Assembly (NCBI RefSeq): GCF_008039575.1
Contig: NZ_VDUY01000001.1
Coordinates: 806,001-870,000, forward strand
DNA length: 64,000 nucleotides
Source of the DNA: Zeimonas arvi
GTDB taxonomy: Bacteria > Pseudomonadota > Gammaproteobacteria > Burkholderiales > Burkholderiaceae_E
Direction of reading: 5' to 3'
Part shown: positions 17,880 to 26,574 of the stretch, piece after piece
How positions within the stretch are numbered: position 1 is the first letter of the stretch
Layout of the letters: the number at the start of each line of letters is the position of its first letter
Program-made: the position numbers and the translations under genes
Notes under the pieces: model-generated
What the model saw: only the letters and a program-made list of their open reading frames with translations
The model's database searches: none
Told to the model about the DNA's origin: nothing

Positions 17880-19649
17880 TCAGCCGGCAAGCGCCTGCCG
17901 GACGGCCGGCACCGCATCGCCGACGGATACCGCGCTGGTCTGCATCCCGCGGCGGGCGAGCAGCTCCACCTTGCCCTCGTTCAGGCTGCGCTCGCCGATC
18001 GTGACCCGCAGCGGGACGCCGACCAGTTCCCAGTCGGCGAACATCGCGCCGGGCCGCTCGTCGCGGTCGTCCAGGATGGCGTCCACGCCGGCCGCCAGCA
18101 GTCCGGCGTACAGCGCGTCGGCGGTCTCCCGCACCTTCTCGGACTTGCGGTAGCCCAGCGGACAGATCGCCACCTCGAAGGGCGCGATCGCGCGCGGCCA
18201 CACGATGCCGCGCTCGTCGTGGTTCTGCTCGATTGCGGCGCCCACCAGCCGGGTGACGCCGATGCCGTAGCAGCCCATCTCGAAGGGCTTGGACTTGCCG
18301 TCCTCGTCGATGAAGGTGGCGTTCATCGCCTCGGAGTACTTGGTGCCGAGGTAGAACACGTGGCCGACCTCGATGCCGCGCTGGATGGCCAACGCACCCT
18401 TGCCATCGGGCGACGGATCGCCGGCCTGCACGTTGCGGATGTCGGCCACCACCGGCTCGGGCAGGTCGCGGCCCCAGTTCACGCCGGTGTAGTGGAAGCC
18501 TTCCTCGTTGGCGCCGCAGACGAAGTCGCTCATGTTGGCCACGGTGCGGTCGGCGACCACCTTCACAGGTTTCGCGGTGCCGATGGGCCCGAGATAGCCC
18601 GGCGGGCTGCCGAAGTGCTCGACGATCTCGGCCTCGCTCGCGAAGCGGAAACCCTCGAGCCCCGGCACCTTGCCGGCCTTGACCTCGTTCAGTTCGTGGT
18701 CGCCGCGGATGAGGAGCAACCAGATGTCGGTACCCACCACCCGGCCGGGGACGGCGAAGTCCTCGGAACCGTCCTTGACCGGCTCGCGGCGGTCCACCGC
18801 CAGCACGATGGACTTCACCGTGCGCGCGAGCGGCAGCCCGAGCAGCTCGGCCACCGCCTCGCACTTCTCGCGGTTGGGGGTGGCGGTCTTCTTCAGCGGC
18901 TCGGCGGCGGGCGCCCGGCTCGCGATCAGCGGCAGCGCCTCGGCCAGCTCCACGTTGGCCGCGAAGTCCGAATCCGGGCACCAGGCGATGGCGTCCTCGC
19001 CGGTGTCGGCGATGACCTGGAACTCGTGGCTGGCCGAGCCGCCGATCGCGCCGGTGTCGGCCGCCACCGCGCGAAAGCTCAGGCCCATCCGCTCGAAGAT
19101 CGCCACGTAGGCGTCGTACATGATCTTGTAGCTGGCCAGCGCGGACTCGCGGTCGCGGTCGAAGGAGTAGGCGTCCTTCATCGTGAACTCGCGCCCGCGC
19201 ATGATGCCGAAGCGCGGCCGGCGCTCGTCGCGGAACTTGGTCTGGATGTGGTACAGGTTCTTGGGCAGCTGCTTGTAGCTGCGCAGCTCCTGGCGGGCGA
19301 TGTCGGTGATCACCTCTTCCGAGGTCGGCTGCACGATGAAGTCGCGGCCGTGACGGTCCTTGACCCGCAACAGCTCGGGCCCGTACTTGTCCCAGCGACC
19401 CGATTCCATCCACAGCTCGGCCGGCTGCACCACCGGCATCAGGAGCTCGATCGCGCCGGCGCGGTTCATTTCCTCGCGAACGATCGCCTCGATCTTGCGG
19501 ATCACCCGCAGGCCCATCGGCATGTAGTTGTAGATGCCGCCGGCCAGCTTGCGGATCATGCCGGCGCGGGTCATCAGCCGGTGGCTGACGATCTCGGCGT
19601 CGGAGGGCGCCTCCTTGAGGGTGGCAATGTGGAAACGGGAGGCTTTCAT
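17880..19649 (-). CDS. proS: Prolyl-tRNA synthetase
   Basis: A 589-residue class II aminoacyl-tRNA synthetase of the bacterial type that carries the inserted YbaK-like editing domain (about 225-400). Visible are the N-terminal class II core ([25 protein letters not shown] at residues about 22-46), the motif 2 region ([20 protein letters not shown]), the motif 3 region ([15 protein letters not shown]) and the anticodon-binding domain at the end. Length is standard. It is divergent from rppH, with 61 bases between them containing an AT-rich TATAAT-like stretch. Confidence 0.97.
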   Translation of the reverse strand: MKASRFHIATLKEAPSDAEIVSHRLMTRAGMIRKLAGGIYNYMPMGLRVIRKIEAIVREEMNRAGAIELLMPVVQPAELWMESGRWDKYGPELLRVKDRHGRDFIVQPTSEEVITDIARQELRSYKQLPKNLYHIQTKFRDERRPRFGIMRGREFTMKDAYSFDRDRESALASYKIMYDAYVAIFERMGLSFRAVAADTGAIGGSASHEFQVIADTGEDAIAWCPDSDFAANVELAEALPLIASRAPAAEPLKKTATPNREKCEAVAELLGLPLARTVKSIVLAVDRREPVKDGSEDFAVPGRVVGTDIWLLLIRGDHELNEVKAGKVPGLEGFRFASEAEIVEHFGSPPGYLGPIGTAKPVKVVADRTVANMSDFVCGANEEGFHYTGVNWGRDLPEPVVADIRNVQAGDPSPDGKGALAIQRGIEVGHVFYLGTKYSEAMNATFIDEDGKSKPFEMGCYGIGVTRLVGAAIEQNHDERGIVWPRAIAPFEVAICPLGYRKSEKVRETADALYAGLLAAGVDAILDDRDERPGAMFADWELVGVPLRVTIGERSLNEGKVELLARRGMQTSAVSVGDAVPAVRQALAG

Positions 19650-19710
19650 GGGATGAGGGGATTCGCTCTATATAATCGATTCAATTGTAAGAGATCGAAG
19701 GGGTGCGGCC
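19650..19710. promoter_or_regulatory. Divergent proS/rppH promoter region
   Basis: This spacer contains the AT-rich run CTATATAATCGATTCAATTG with a TATAAT hexamer at 19671-19676 that could serve as a -10 box for rppH. No convincing -35 element was found in either direction. Confidence 0.35.
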
Positions 19711-20259
19711 ATGCTGGACCGTGACGGCTATCGCCCCAACGTAGGCATCATCCTGATCAACTCGAGGAACGAGGTCTTCTGGGGCAAGCGGATCCGTGAG
19801 CATTCCTGGCAGTTCCCGCAGGGCGGGATCAAGCGCGGCGAGTCGCCCGAACAGGCGATGTTCCGCGAGCTGCACGAGGAAGTCGGCCTGCGACCCGAGC
19901 ACGTTCGCGTGATCGGCCGCACCCGCGAGTGGCTGCGCTACGACGTCCCCCAGCACTGGGTGCGGCGCGAGTGGCGGGGCCACTACCGCGGCCAGAAGCA
20001 GATCTGGTTCCTGCTGAAGCTGGTCGGGCGCGACACGGACATCGACCTGCGCGCCAGCGGCCATCCGGAGTTCGATGCCTGGCGTTGGAACGAGTTCTGG
20101 GTTCCGCTCGACGCGGTGATCGAGTTCAAGCGCGAGGTGTACCGACTCGCCCTGCAGGAACTGTCGCGGATGCTGCCGCGGGGCGACGGCCACCGTCAGG
20201 GCCACGGCCGCGTGCGCGAACCCGGCGAAGTCCAGCGCGGCGCCGAACAAGGTCAATGA
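19711..20259 (+). CDS. rppH: RNA pyrophosphohydrolase RppH (Nudix)
   Basis: A 182-residue Nudix hydrolase. The opening [18 protein letters not shown] and the SWQFPQGG segment are characteristic of RppH. The full Nudix box runs from Gly38 to Leu60, with Glu44 and the REL-HEEVGL metal-binding end all present. RppH removes pyrophosphate from the 5' end of mRNAs and so starts their decay. It is divergent from proS and its stop overlaps the CNP1-like gene start by 4 bases (ATGA). Confidence 0.95.
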   Translation: MLDRDGYRPNVGIILINSRNEVFWGKRIREHSWQFPQGGIKRGESPEQAMFRELHEEVGLRPEHVRVIGRTREWLRYDVPQHWVRREWRGHYRGQKQIWFLLKLVGRDTDIDLRASGHPEFDAWRWNEFWVPLDAVIEFKREVYRLALQELSRMLPRGDGHRQGHGRVREPGEVQRGAEQGQ

Positions 20260-20843
20260 AGATGCGACATCCCTACGCCGGCGCGCGCCGCGCCGCGCCC
20301 AGGCGCGCGGCGCTGGCGCCTGCCCTGCTGGCCGCTCTCGTTTCCTCGGCCGCGTTCGCGCAGACCCCCGACCCGGTCAACAACCCCACGATCGACTACG
20401 TGGCGCCGGAGCGCAAGAAGGTCGAGGCAGCGCTGCCCGAGAACATGCCGCCGATCCCTGCCGAAGGCGCCACGAAGGCCTTCGAGGTCAGCGCCACCAG
20501 CCGCAACCGTTTCGGCGTGGATCCGGCGAGCCTCCTGATCCTGGACCGCCGGATCGTGCAGTACACGATCGTGATCACCAGCCCGAGCGGCGTGCGCAAC
20601 ATCGGCTACGAGGCGATCGACTGCGGCAACGGCCGCGCCGCGCTGCTGGCCATCGGCCGCGACGGCCAGGGCTGGTCGCCGGTGTCCAGGCCCGACTGGC
20701 GGCCGGTGGTCGCCGGCGACACGCTCAACGCGCACCGGCGCGAGCTCGCCCGACTGTGGTGCGCCGGCGCGGGCACCTCCGACGGCACCCCGCGCGAGCT
20801 GCTGCGGCGCCTGGACCTCACGCCGCAGCACTACCGGTACTGA
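20256..20843 (+). CDS. CNP1-like family exported protein
   Basis: A 195-residue protein starting at ATG 20256 inside the rppH stop. It has a signal peptide ending at AFAQT. The mature part matches the CNP1-like family found beside rppH or proB in Burkholderiales ([38 protein letters not shown]), with two conserved cysteines. The family's function is not known to me; the name comes from a neisserial outer-surface protein annotation. Translational coupling to rppH seems likely. Confidence 0.8.
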   Translation: MKMRHPYAGARRAAPRRAALAPALLAALVSSAAFAQTPDPVNNPTIDYVAPERKKVEAALPENMPPIPAEGATKAFEVSATSRNRFGVDPASLLILDRRIVQYTIVITSPSGVRNIGYEAIDCGNGRAALLAIGRDGQGWSPVSRPDWRPVVAGDTLNAHRRELARLWCAGAGTSDGTPRELLRRLDLTPQHYRY

Positions 20844-20849
20844 CGAGGC

Positions 20850-21791
20850 TCAGGCCACTGGCGTGACCAGCGGCTTGCCCTCGCTCCACGCGGCAACGTT
20901 CTCCAGCACCAGCCTGCCCATCTCGGTGCGGGTCGCGTGCGTGGCGCTGCCCATGTGCGGCTGGAGCACCACGTTCTCCATCTCGATCAGCGCCTGCGGC
21001 ACGTTCGGCTCGTCGTCGAACACGTCGAGGCCGGCCGAGCCGAGCTTGCCCTTGCCCAGCAGCTCGACCAGCGCCGCCTGGTCCACGACCGAGCCGCGTG
21101 CGATGTTCACGAAGATGCCTTCCGGGCCCAGGGCCTCGAGCGCCGCGCGCGAGATCAGCCGATGCGTCTCGGGGCCGCCCGGGCAGGCGGCGATCAGCAC
21201 GTCGGCCCAGCGAGCCAGTTCGACCACGTCGTCGAAGTACTGCCAGCCCACGCCCGGCTTGGCACGCGGGCCGTGCCAGCCGATCGTGGTGCCGAAGGGC
21301 TCGCAGCGGCGGCCGATCGCGGCGCCGATCCGGCCCAGGCCCACGATGCCCACCTTGCGCCCGCGCAGGCTCTGGGTGAGCGGCATGCCGCCCTTCAGCC
21401 AGCGCCCCTCGCGCACGAAGCGGTCGCCGTAGGGAATGCGGCGCACCGTGGCCAGCAGCAGGGCCAGCGCCAGGTCGGCGACCTCGTCGGTCAGCACGTC
21501 GGGCGTGTTGGTGACCGCAACACCGTGCTTGCGGCAGTAGCCGAGGTCGATCGCGTCCACGCCCACGCCGAAGCAGGCGACGAGCGCCAGCTTCGGCAGC
21601 CTGGCCATCGTGGCCGCGTCGATGCCCTTGCCGCCGGTGGTGACCACCACGCGGCAGGTGTCGGCCAGCGACGCGATCAGCGCGCCGGCATCGGGCGCCT
21701 CCCAGAGCCGGTGCACAGTGTGGCGGGACTCGAGCTTTTCCTGGGTGGGGCCGTGCAGCGGCGCCATCAGCAGGATCGGGGATTCGTTCAT
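20850..21791 (-). CDS. D-2-hydroxyacid dehydrogenase (NAD(P)-dependent)
   Basis: From ATG 21791 this is a 313-residue enzyme of the D-isomer-specific 2-hydroxyacid dehydrogenase family. The Rossmann motif is GIVGLGRIGAAIG. The catalytic Arg is in CPGGPETHRLI-NIARGSVVDQ, the Glu in DVFDDEP and the His in LQPHMGSATH. Likely substrates are glyoxylate/hydroxypyruvate or a related 2-keto acid. The frame stays open upstream to 22031, but that part overlaps the Ldh-type gene and has no protein-like composition. Genes on the same strand upstream encode an Ldh-type and an SDR dehydrogenase, so this is probably the end of a three-gene hydroxyacid operon. Confidence 0.87.
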   Translation of the reverse strand: MNESPILLMAPLHGPTQEKLESRHTVHRLWEAPDAGALIASLADTCRVVVTTGGKGIDAATMARLPKLALVACFGVGVDAIDLGYCRKHGVAVTNTPDVLTDEVADLALALLLATVRRIPYGDRFVREGRWLKGGMPLTQSLRGRKVGIVGLGRIGAAIGRRCEPFGTTIGWHGPRAKPGVGWQYFDDVVELARWADVLIAACPGGPETHRLISRAALEALGPEGIFVNIARGSVVDQAALVELLGKGKLGSAGLDVFDDEPNVPQALIEMENVVLQPHMGSATHATRTEMGRLVLENVAAWSEGKPLVTPVA

Positions 21792-21852
21792 CGCGGATTC
21801 CTTTCTTGTCGTTCGAATTCGTCGTTCGAATGCGGGTGGGTTGCGGAGGGCC

Positions 21853-22962
21853 TCAGCGCGACGCGGGCAGCGCCACGCCCAGCTTGCCGGCCCAGGGCCC
21901 GAGCGCCGGCATGATCGCCGGATGCAGCGCCACGCCCTGCGCGAGCTGCTCGGCGCGCAGCCTGAGCCCGCGCTCGCCGGGCAGGCGCACCGGACGCGCC
22001 GGATCGCGCGGCTGCGAGGCGTGGCAGGCATCGGCCACCCAGTCGCTCTGGCGCAGGAAGGCCTCGCTGCCGGCGAAGGCCGCCGGGTCGTAGATCTGCA
22101 CGAACACGGTGGCGCCCCAGCCCTCGGACGGATCGGCGCGGCCGTGGCCGGCCAGCCCGCCGGTCAGCGCCTCGATGGTCAGCGCCAGCCCGTAGCCCTT
22201 GTGGCCGGCGTCGAGCCCGCCCAGCGGCAGGATGGTGCCCGGCGGCTGGGTGAACAGCACCACCGGGTCGTCGCTCGGCTTGCCGTCGGCGTCGAGCCAC
22301 CAGGGGTGCGCGCCGCGCTGGCCGGCCGCCTTGAGCCGGTTGCTCATGCCATTGGTGGTGATCGATGCCGAGATGTCGATCATCATCGGCCCGCCGGAGG
22401 CGGGAATGCCCACCGCCAGCGGATTGGGCGTGAACACCGGCTGCGTGCCGCCGAAGGGCGCCACGCTGGCCACCGCCGGGTCGGAACTGGCGATCACCAC
22501 CATCAGCCCGTCGCGCGCCGGCTGCTCCAGGTAGGCCGCCAGGCAGGCGATGTGGTGGCTGCGCCGGATCGCCACCGTGGCCGCGCCGTGCTCGCGCGCC
22601 CGCGGCGCGCCCCAGGCGATCGCCCGGCGCACCAGCCAGGGGCCGGGCAGCCGCCGGCCGTCCCAGGTGGCCACCGCGCTGCGCTCGGCGATCACGCGCG
22701 GATCGCCGTCGACGGTCATCGAGCCCTTCTCGAGTTCGCCCAGGTAGCCGCCCAAAAGGTGCAGCCCGTGCGTGTCGTGGCCCAGCAGGTCGCCCTCGAC
22801 CAGCACCTCGGCCACGTCGCGCGCCTTGCCGGCATCCAGCCCGGCGCCGCGCAGCAGCGCTTCGCCGAAGGCGGTCAGCGCGGCGGCGTCGAAGCGTGGG
22901 CGATTCTCCGCTTCAGCTGCGCGCTTCCCTGCTTCAGGTGCGCCCATGCGTTCGTCGGTCAT
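21853..22962 (-). CDS. Ldh_2-family (malate/L-lactate type) dehydrogenase
   Basis: A 369-residue NAD(P)-dependent oxidoreductase of the Ldh_2 fold, whose members oxidise malate, L-lactate, ureidoglycolate, sulfolactate or delta-1-piperideine carboxylate. Landmarks are LLGHDTHGLHLLGGYLG near residue 60, VAIRRSHHIACLAAYLE with the catalytic His region, and GGPMMIDISASITTNG. It lies between the 2-hydroxyacid dehydrogenase and SDR genes on the same strand. Having a D-specific and a possible L-specific dehydrogenase side by side allows interconversion of hydroxyacid enantiomers, but substrate is not shown. Confidence 0.85.
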   Translation of the reverse strand: MTDERMGAPEAGKRAAEAENRPRFDAAALTAFGEALLRGAGLDAGKARDVAEVLVEGDLLGHDTHGLHLLGGYLGELEKGSMTVDGDPRVIAERSAVATWDGRRLPGPWLVRRAIAWGAPRAREHGAATVAIRRSHHIACLAAYLEQPARDGLMVVIASSDPAVASVAPFGGTQPVFTPNPLAVGIPASGGPMMIDISASITTNGMSNRLKAAGQRGAHPWWLDADGKPSDDPVVLFTQPPGTILPLGGLDAGHKGYGLALTIEALTGGLAGHGRADPSEGWGATVFVQIYDPAAFAGSEAFLRQSDWVADACHASQPRDPARPVRLPGERGLRLRAEQLAQGVALHPAIMPALGPWAGKLGVALPASR

Positions 22963-22978
22963 CGTGCGCTCCGTGGGC

Positions 22979-23737
22979 TCAGTAGACGGCGCGGCCGCCG
23001 GACAGGTCGAACACCGCCCCGGTGGAGAACGAGCACTCCTCGCTCGACAGCCAGGCGATCATCGCGGCGATCTCGTCCACGCCGCCGAAGCGGCCCATCG
23101 GGATCCTGGAAAGCATGAAGTCGATGTGCTGCTGGGTCATCTGGTCGAAGATCGGCGTGCGCACCGCCGCCGGCGTCACGCAGTTGACCCGGATGCCCGA
23201 CTTCGCCACTTCCTTGCCCAGCGACTTGGTCAGGCCGATCACCGCCGCCTTCGACGCGCTGTAGGCCGAGGCGTTGGGGTTGCCTTCCTTGCCGGCGATC
23301 GACGCGATGTTCACGATCCGGCCGTAGTCGCTCTTCAGCATCTCGCGCACCACCGCGCGGTTGCACAGGAACACGCCGTGCACGTTCACGTCGAAGACCT
23401 TCTTCCACTCCGCCGCCGGATACTCGGCCACGGTGGTGTTCGGGCCGGTGATGCCGGCGCTGCAGCACAGCACGTCGATGCGGCCCATCGCGGCCACGGT
23501 GGCGGCGGTGGCCGCGTCCACGCCGGCCTCGTCGGCCACGTTCACCGCGTAGCCCGCGTGCGCGCCGCCCGCGACTGCCGGCAGCGCCGCGGCCGTGGCC
23601 TTCGCCGCCTGCTCGTTCACGTCCCACACCGCCACGCGCGCGCCGCTGGACGCATACCGCTGCGCGATCGCCGCGCCGATTCCGGACGCGCCACCGGTGA
23701 CGACCGCCACGCGGCCCTTCAGGTCGATTTCGTTCAT
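22979..23737 (-). CDS. Short-chain dehydrogenase/reductase
   Basis: A 252-residue SDR from ATG 23737 with cofactor motif TGGASGIGAAIAQ, the Ser-Tyr-Lys catalytic set (IVNIASIAGKEG, YSASKAAVIGLTKSL) and a C-terminal FDLSGGRAVY, typical of FabG-like classical SDRs. Asp in AVWDVNE after the first strand suggests NAD preference. It starts the leftward dehydrogenase run, 16 bases before the Ldh-type gene, and is divergent from another 2-hydroxyacid dehydrogenase gene. Substrate is unknown; a sugar acid or hydroxyacid is likely from context. Confidence 0.87.
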   Translation of the reverse strand: MNEIDLKGRVAVVTGGASGIGAAIAQRYASSGARVAVWDVNEQAAKATAAALPAVAGGAHAGYAVNVADEAGVDAATAATVAAMGRIDVLCCSAGITGPNTTVAEYPAAEWKKVFDVNVHGVFLCNRAVVREMLKSDYGRIVNIASIAGKEGNPNASAYSASKAAVIGLTKSLGKEVAKSGIRVNCVTPAAVRTPIFDQMTQQHIDFMLSRIPMGRFGGVDEIAAMIAWLSSEECSFSTGAVFDLSGGRAVY

Positions 23738-23777
23738 TCGAAGCTTCCTCGTTGCTGTATCGTTGGCGGCGGATTCC

Positions 23778-23801
23778 ATCCCGGATCCGATCCCGGATCC
23801 G
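23778..23801. repeat. Perfect tandem 12-bp repeat in a divergent promoter region
   Basis: ATCCCGGATCCG is repeated twice without a gap, each copy containing the palindrome CGGATCCG. It is centred between the divergent SDR and 2-hydroxyacid dehydrogenase genes, so it may be a regulator site. No matching regulator gene was identified nearby. Confidence 0.5.
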
Positions 23802-23817
23802 AACCCGCACGACTCCA

Positions 23818-24789
23818 ATGAAAAAAGTACTGTTCACCGACTACGACATGCTCGACGTCTCGCTCGAGCGCAAGATCTTCGCCGACGCCGGCATCGAGCT
23901 GGTCGAAGGCCAGTGCCGGACCGAAGACGAGGTCATCCGCCTGTCCGAAGGCTGCAGCGCGCTGCTGGTGCAATACGCGCCGGTGGGCGACAAGGTCTTC
24001 GCCGCGCGCCCCGGCATCGGCCTGGCCTCGCGCATCGGCGCCGGCTACGACACGATCGACGCGCGCGCTGCCGCGCGCCACGGCGTGTGGGTGGCCAACT
24101 CGCCCGACTACGGCGTGGGCGAGGTCTCGCTGCACGCGCTGTCGATGATGCTCTCGGTGATCCGCAACATCGCCCGCTACGACCGCGACATCCACGCGGG
24201 CACCTGGCACTACACCAGCCCCGGCAAGATCCCGCGCGCCCAGAACCTCACGGTGGGCATCCTCGGCCTGGGCCGCATCGGCAAGCGCTTCGCCCACTAT
24301 GCCCAGCCGATCTTCAAGCGCGTGATCGCGCACGACCCCTACCTGATCGAGGGCGACTTCCCGCAGTACGTTCAGCGGGTGTCGCTCGAAGACCTGTTCC
24401 GGCAGGCCGACGCCATCTCGATCCACTGCCTGCTCAACGAAGAGACCCGCGGGCTGGTGAGCGAACAGCTGCTGTCGCTGATGAAGCCCGGCTCGTATCT
24501 CGTGAACACCGCGCGTGGCGCCATCGTCGACGTCGACGGGCTGGCGCGCGTGCTGAAGACCGACCGACTGGCAGGCGTGGGCCTGGACGTCCTGCCGGAG
24601 GAGCCGGTTCAGCCCGACCACCCGCTGCTGTCCGATCCGCGTGTGCTGCTCTCGCCGCATTCGGCCTTCTATTCGGTGGAGTCGGAGATCGAGCTGCGGC
24701 GCAAGGCCGCGATGAACATCGTGAACTGGCTGAAGAACGGCCAGCCCGACTACCCGGTCGTCATCGGCACCCGTCAGCCGCCGAACTGA
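23818..24789 (+). CDS. CtBP-like 2-hydroxyacid dehydrogenase
   Basis: From ATG 23818 this 323-residue protein belongs to the D-2-hydroxyacid dehydrogenase family, closest in style to C-terminal-binding-protein-like members and phosphoglycerate dehydrogenases. The Rossmann motif is GILGLGRIGKRFA; the catalytic Arg, Glu and His lie in NTARGAIVDVDG, LDVLPEEPVQPD and LSPHSAFYS. It is divergent from the SDR gene and ends in a long hairpin shared with the converging FAH-family gene. The residues upstream in frame (back to 23752) derive from the tandem repeat and are not used. Its substrate is not known. Confidence 0.85.
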   Translation: MKKVLFTDYDMLDVSLERKIFADAGIELVEGQCRTEDEVIRLSEGCSALLVQYAPVGDKVFAARPGIGLASRIGAGYDTIDARAAARHGVWVANSPDYGVGEVSLHALSMMLSVIRNIARYDRDIHAGTWHYTSPGKIPRAQNLTVGILGLGRIGKRFAHYAQPIFKRVIAHDPYLIEGDFPQYVQRVSLEDLFRQADAISIHCLLNEETRGLVSEQLLSLMKPGSYLVNTARGAIVDVDGLARVLKTDRLAGVGLDVLPEEPVQPDHPLLSDPRVLLSPHSAFYSVESEIELRRKAAMNIVNWLKNGQPDYPVVIGTRQPPN

Positions 24790-24820
24790 ACGTTCGCGGA
24801 GCAACGCTCCGCGAACGTTC
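24788..24820. terminator. Long hairpin between convergent genes
   Basis: A perfect 15-bp inverted repeat (GAACGTTCGCGGAGC and its complement) with a 3-base loop starts inside the stop codon of the 2-hydroxyacid dehydrogenase gene. It lies between two converging genes and may stop both transcripts, but no T-run follows on either strand. Confidence 0.5.
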
Positions 24821-24831
24821 CGAGGGCGGTT

Positions 24832-25680
24832 TCAGGCCTTGAACTTCAGGACCCGCTGGCTCTGCTCGCCCAGCCCGGCGATGCCCAGCGTCATCACGTC
24901 GCCGGCCTTCAGGAACTGCTGCGGCTTCATGCCCATGCCGACGCCCGGCGGCGTGCCGGTGGTGATGATGTCGCCCGGGTTCAACGTCATGAACTGGCTC
25001 ACGTAGGACACCAACGTGGCGCAGTCGAAGATCATGGTCTTCGTGTTGCCGGTCTGCATGCGCACGCCGTTCACGTCGAGCCACATGTCGAGGTTCTGCG
25101 GGTTCTTCACCTCGTCGGCGGTCAGGATCCAGGGGCCCACCGGGCCGAAGGTGTCGCAGCCCTTGCCCTTGTCCCAGGTGCCGCCGCGCTCGAGCTGGTA
25201 CTCGCGCTCGGACACGTCGTTGACCAGCACGTAGCCGGCCACGTGGTCGAGCGCCGCCTTCTTGGTCACGTAGCGCGCGCGGCTGCCGATGACGATGCCC
25301 AGCTCGACCTCCCAGTCGGTCTTGACCGAGCCCTTGGGCAACATCACGTCGTCGTTCGGGCCGACCATCGAGCTGAGCGTCTTGTGGAAGATGATCGGCT
25401 CCTTCGGCACCGGCGAGCCGGTCTCGGCCGCGTGGTCCGAGTAGTTCAGGCCGATGGCCACGAACTTGGTGGTGCCGGTCAGCGGCACGCCGTAGCGCGG
25501 CTTGCCGCGCACCAGCGGCAGCTTGTCGGCCTTGAGCTTGGCGAGCTTCGCCAGGCCCTTGGGCGAGAGCTGCTCGGGGCCGATGTCGGCCACCACGCCG
25601 GACAGGTCGCGCAGCTTGCCGGCGGCATCGATCAGGCCGGGCTTCTCCTTGCCGGGCTTTCCGTAACGAACGAGTTTCAT
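24832..25680 (-). CDS. Fumarylacetoacetate hydrolase (FAH)-family enzyme
   Basis: From ATG 25680 this 282-residue protein has the FAH fold. Metal ligands are expected in the segment DWEVELGIVIG (Glu residues) with LVNDVSEREYQ, and the C-terminal GDIITTGTPPGVGMG is the classical family end. The family cleaves carbon-carbon bonds of diketo acids or acts on ureidoglycolate and oxaloacetate. With the SDR gene just upstream it resembles the oxidative 2-keto-3-deoxy-L-fuconate/rhamnonate route, where an SDR forms a diketo acid and this hydrolase releases pyruvate. The open frame extends to 26532, but that part is a shadow of the SDR gene. Confidence 0.85.
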   Translation of the reverse strand: MKLVRYGKPGKEKPGLIDAAGKLRDLSGVVADIGPEQLSPKGLAKLAKLKADKLPLVRGKPRYGVPLTGTTKFVAIGLNYSDHAAETGSPVPKEPIIFHKTLSSMVGPNDDVMLPKGSVKTDWEVELGIVIGSRARYVTKKAALDHVAGYVLVNDVSEREYQLERGGTWDKGKGCDTFGPVGPWILTADEVKNPQNLDMWLDVNGVRMQTGNTKTMIFDCATLVSYVSQFMTLNPGDIITTGTPPGVGMGMKPQQFLKAGDVMTLGIAGLGEQSQRVLKFKA

Positions 25681-25730
25681 GGGGTCTCCAGTGAGGTCGT
25701 GTGTGGATCGGGGGGTGAACGTAAAAGAGG

Positions 25731-26510
25731 TCAGATGGTCATGCCGCCGTCGACGGCGACGCACTGCCCGGTCATGAAGGCGCTTTCGTCGCTGGCCAGG
25801 TAGATCACGATCGGGATGATCTCCTCGGCGGTCGCGATCCGGCCCATCGGCTGGCGCGCGACGAACATCTTGCGGGCTTCCTCGATGTCGCCGAGCTGGC
25901 GCATCCGGTCGTGCAGGCTGGGGGTTTCCACGGTGCCCGGCGCGATGCAGTTGCAGCGAACGCCCTTCGCGACGAAGTCGGCGGCGACCTGCTTGGTCAG
26001 GCCCACCACCGCGGCCTTCGAGGCGCCATAGGCGAAGCGGTTGGGCAGCCCGCGCAGCGACGAGCAGACCGAGGCCATGTTCACGATCGAGCCGCCGCCG
26101 TTCTCGAGCATCCCGGGCAGCGCCGCCTTGATGGTCTTGTACATCGCGCGCACGTTGATCGCGAAGCTCCGGTCCCAGTCGGCGTCCTCGCACTCGAAGA
26201 TCGTGCCCTGGTGCACGTATCCGGCGCAGTTGAACAGCACGTCGAGCGGCGGCAGCTCGCCGATCATCTTCGCGACGGCCGCGTCGTCGGTCACGTCGAG
26301 CCGAGCCGCCACGATGGGCAACCCCTCGGCGCGCGCCTCGTCGGCCAGCGCCTCGAGCAGGTCCTCGCGCAGGTCGCTGGCCACCACCCGAGCGCCCTCG
26401 CGCGCCATGGCCAGCACCGATGCGCGGCCCATGCCCTGCGCGGCCGCGGTGACGAACACATGCTTTCCTTCCAACCGTCCCGCCACTTTCGTTTCTCCTG
26501 TCGATGTCAT
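25731..26510 (-). CDS. SDR, 2-keto-3-deoxy-sugar-acid dehydrogenase-like
   Basis: A 259-residue classical SDR with cofactor motif VTAAAQGMGRASVLAMA, NCAGYVHQG, the Ser/Tyr/Lys catalytic set (NMASVCSSLRGLPNRFAYGASKAAVVGL) spread over about residues 140-170, and DESAFMTGQCVAVDGG at the end. Asp in VVASDLRE suggests NAD use. The wording resembles BDH2/2-keto-3-deoxy-L-fuconate 4-dehydrogenases. It is 50 bases upstream of the FAH-family gene, so both may act in sequence on a keto-deoxy sugar acid. The assignment to that substrate is inferred from the pairing. Confidence 0.82.
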   Translation of the reverse strand: MTSTGETKVAGRLEGKHVFVTAAAQGMGRASVLAMAREGARVVASDLREDLLEALADEARAEGLPIVAARLDVTDDAAVAKMIGELPPLDVLFNCAGYVHQGTIFECEDADWDRSFAINVRAMYKTIKAALPGMLENGGGSIVNMASVCSSLRGLPNRFAYGASKAAVVGLTKQVAADFVAKGVRCNCIAPGTVETPSLHDRMRQLGDIEEARKMFVARQPMGRIATAEEIIPIVIYLASDESAFMTGQCVAVDGGMTI

Positions 26511-26574
26511 GCTTCGCCTTCGGGTGCCGCATCGACGCCAGCCGCGATTATCCGCCGCCAGCGTAGCGCAGCGC

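Noticed and set aside
25681..26532. A fused SDR-FAH protein
   Set aside because: The upstream part is an out-of-frame shadow of the SDR gene at 25731-26510. The FAH family starts at MKLVRYG (25680).
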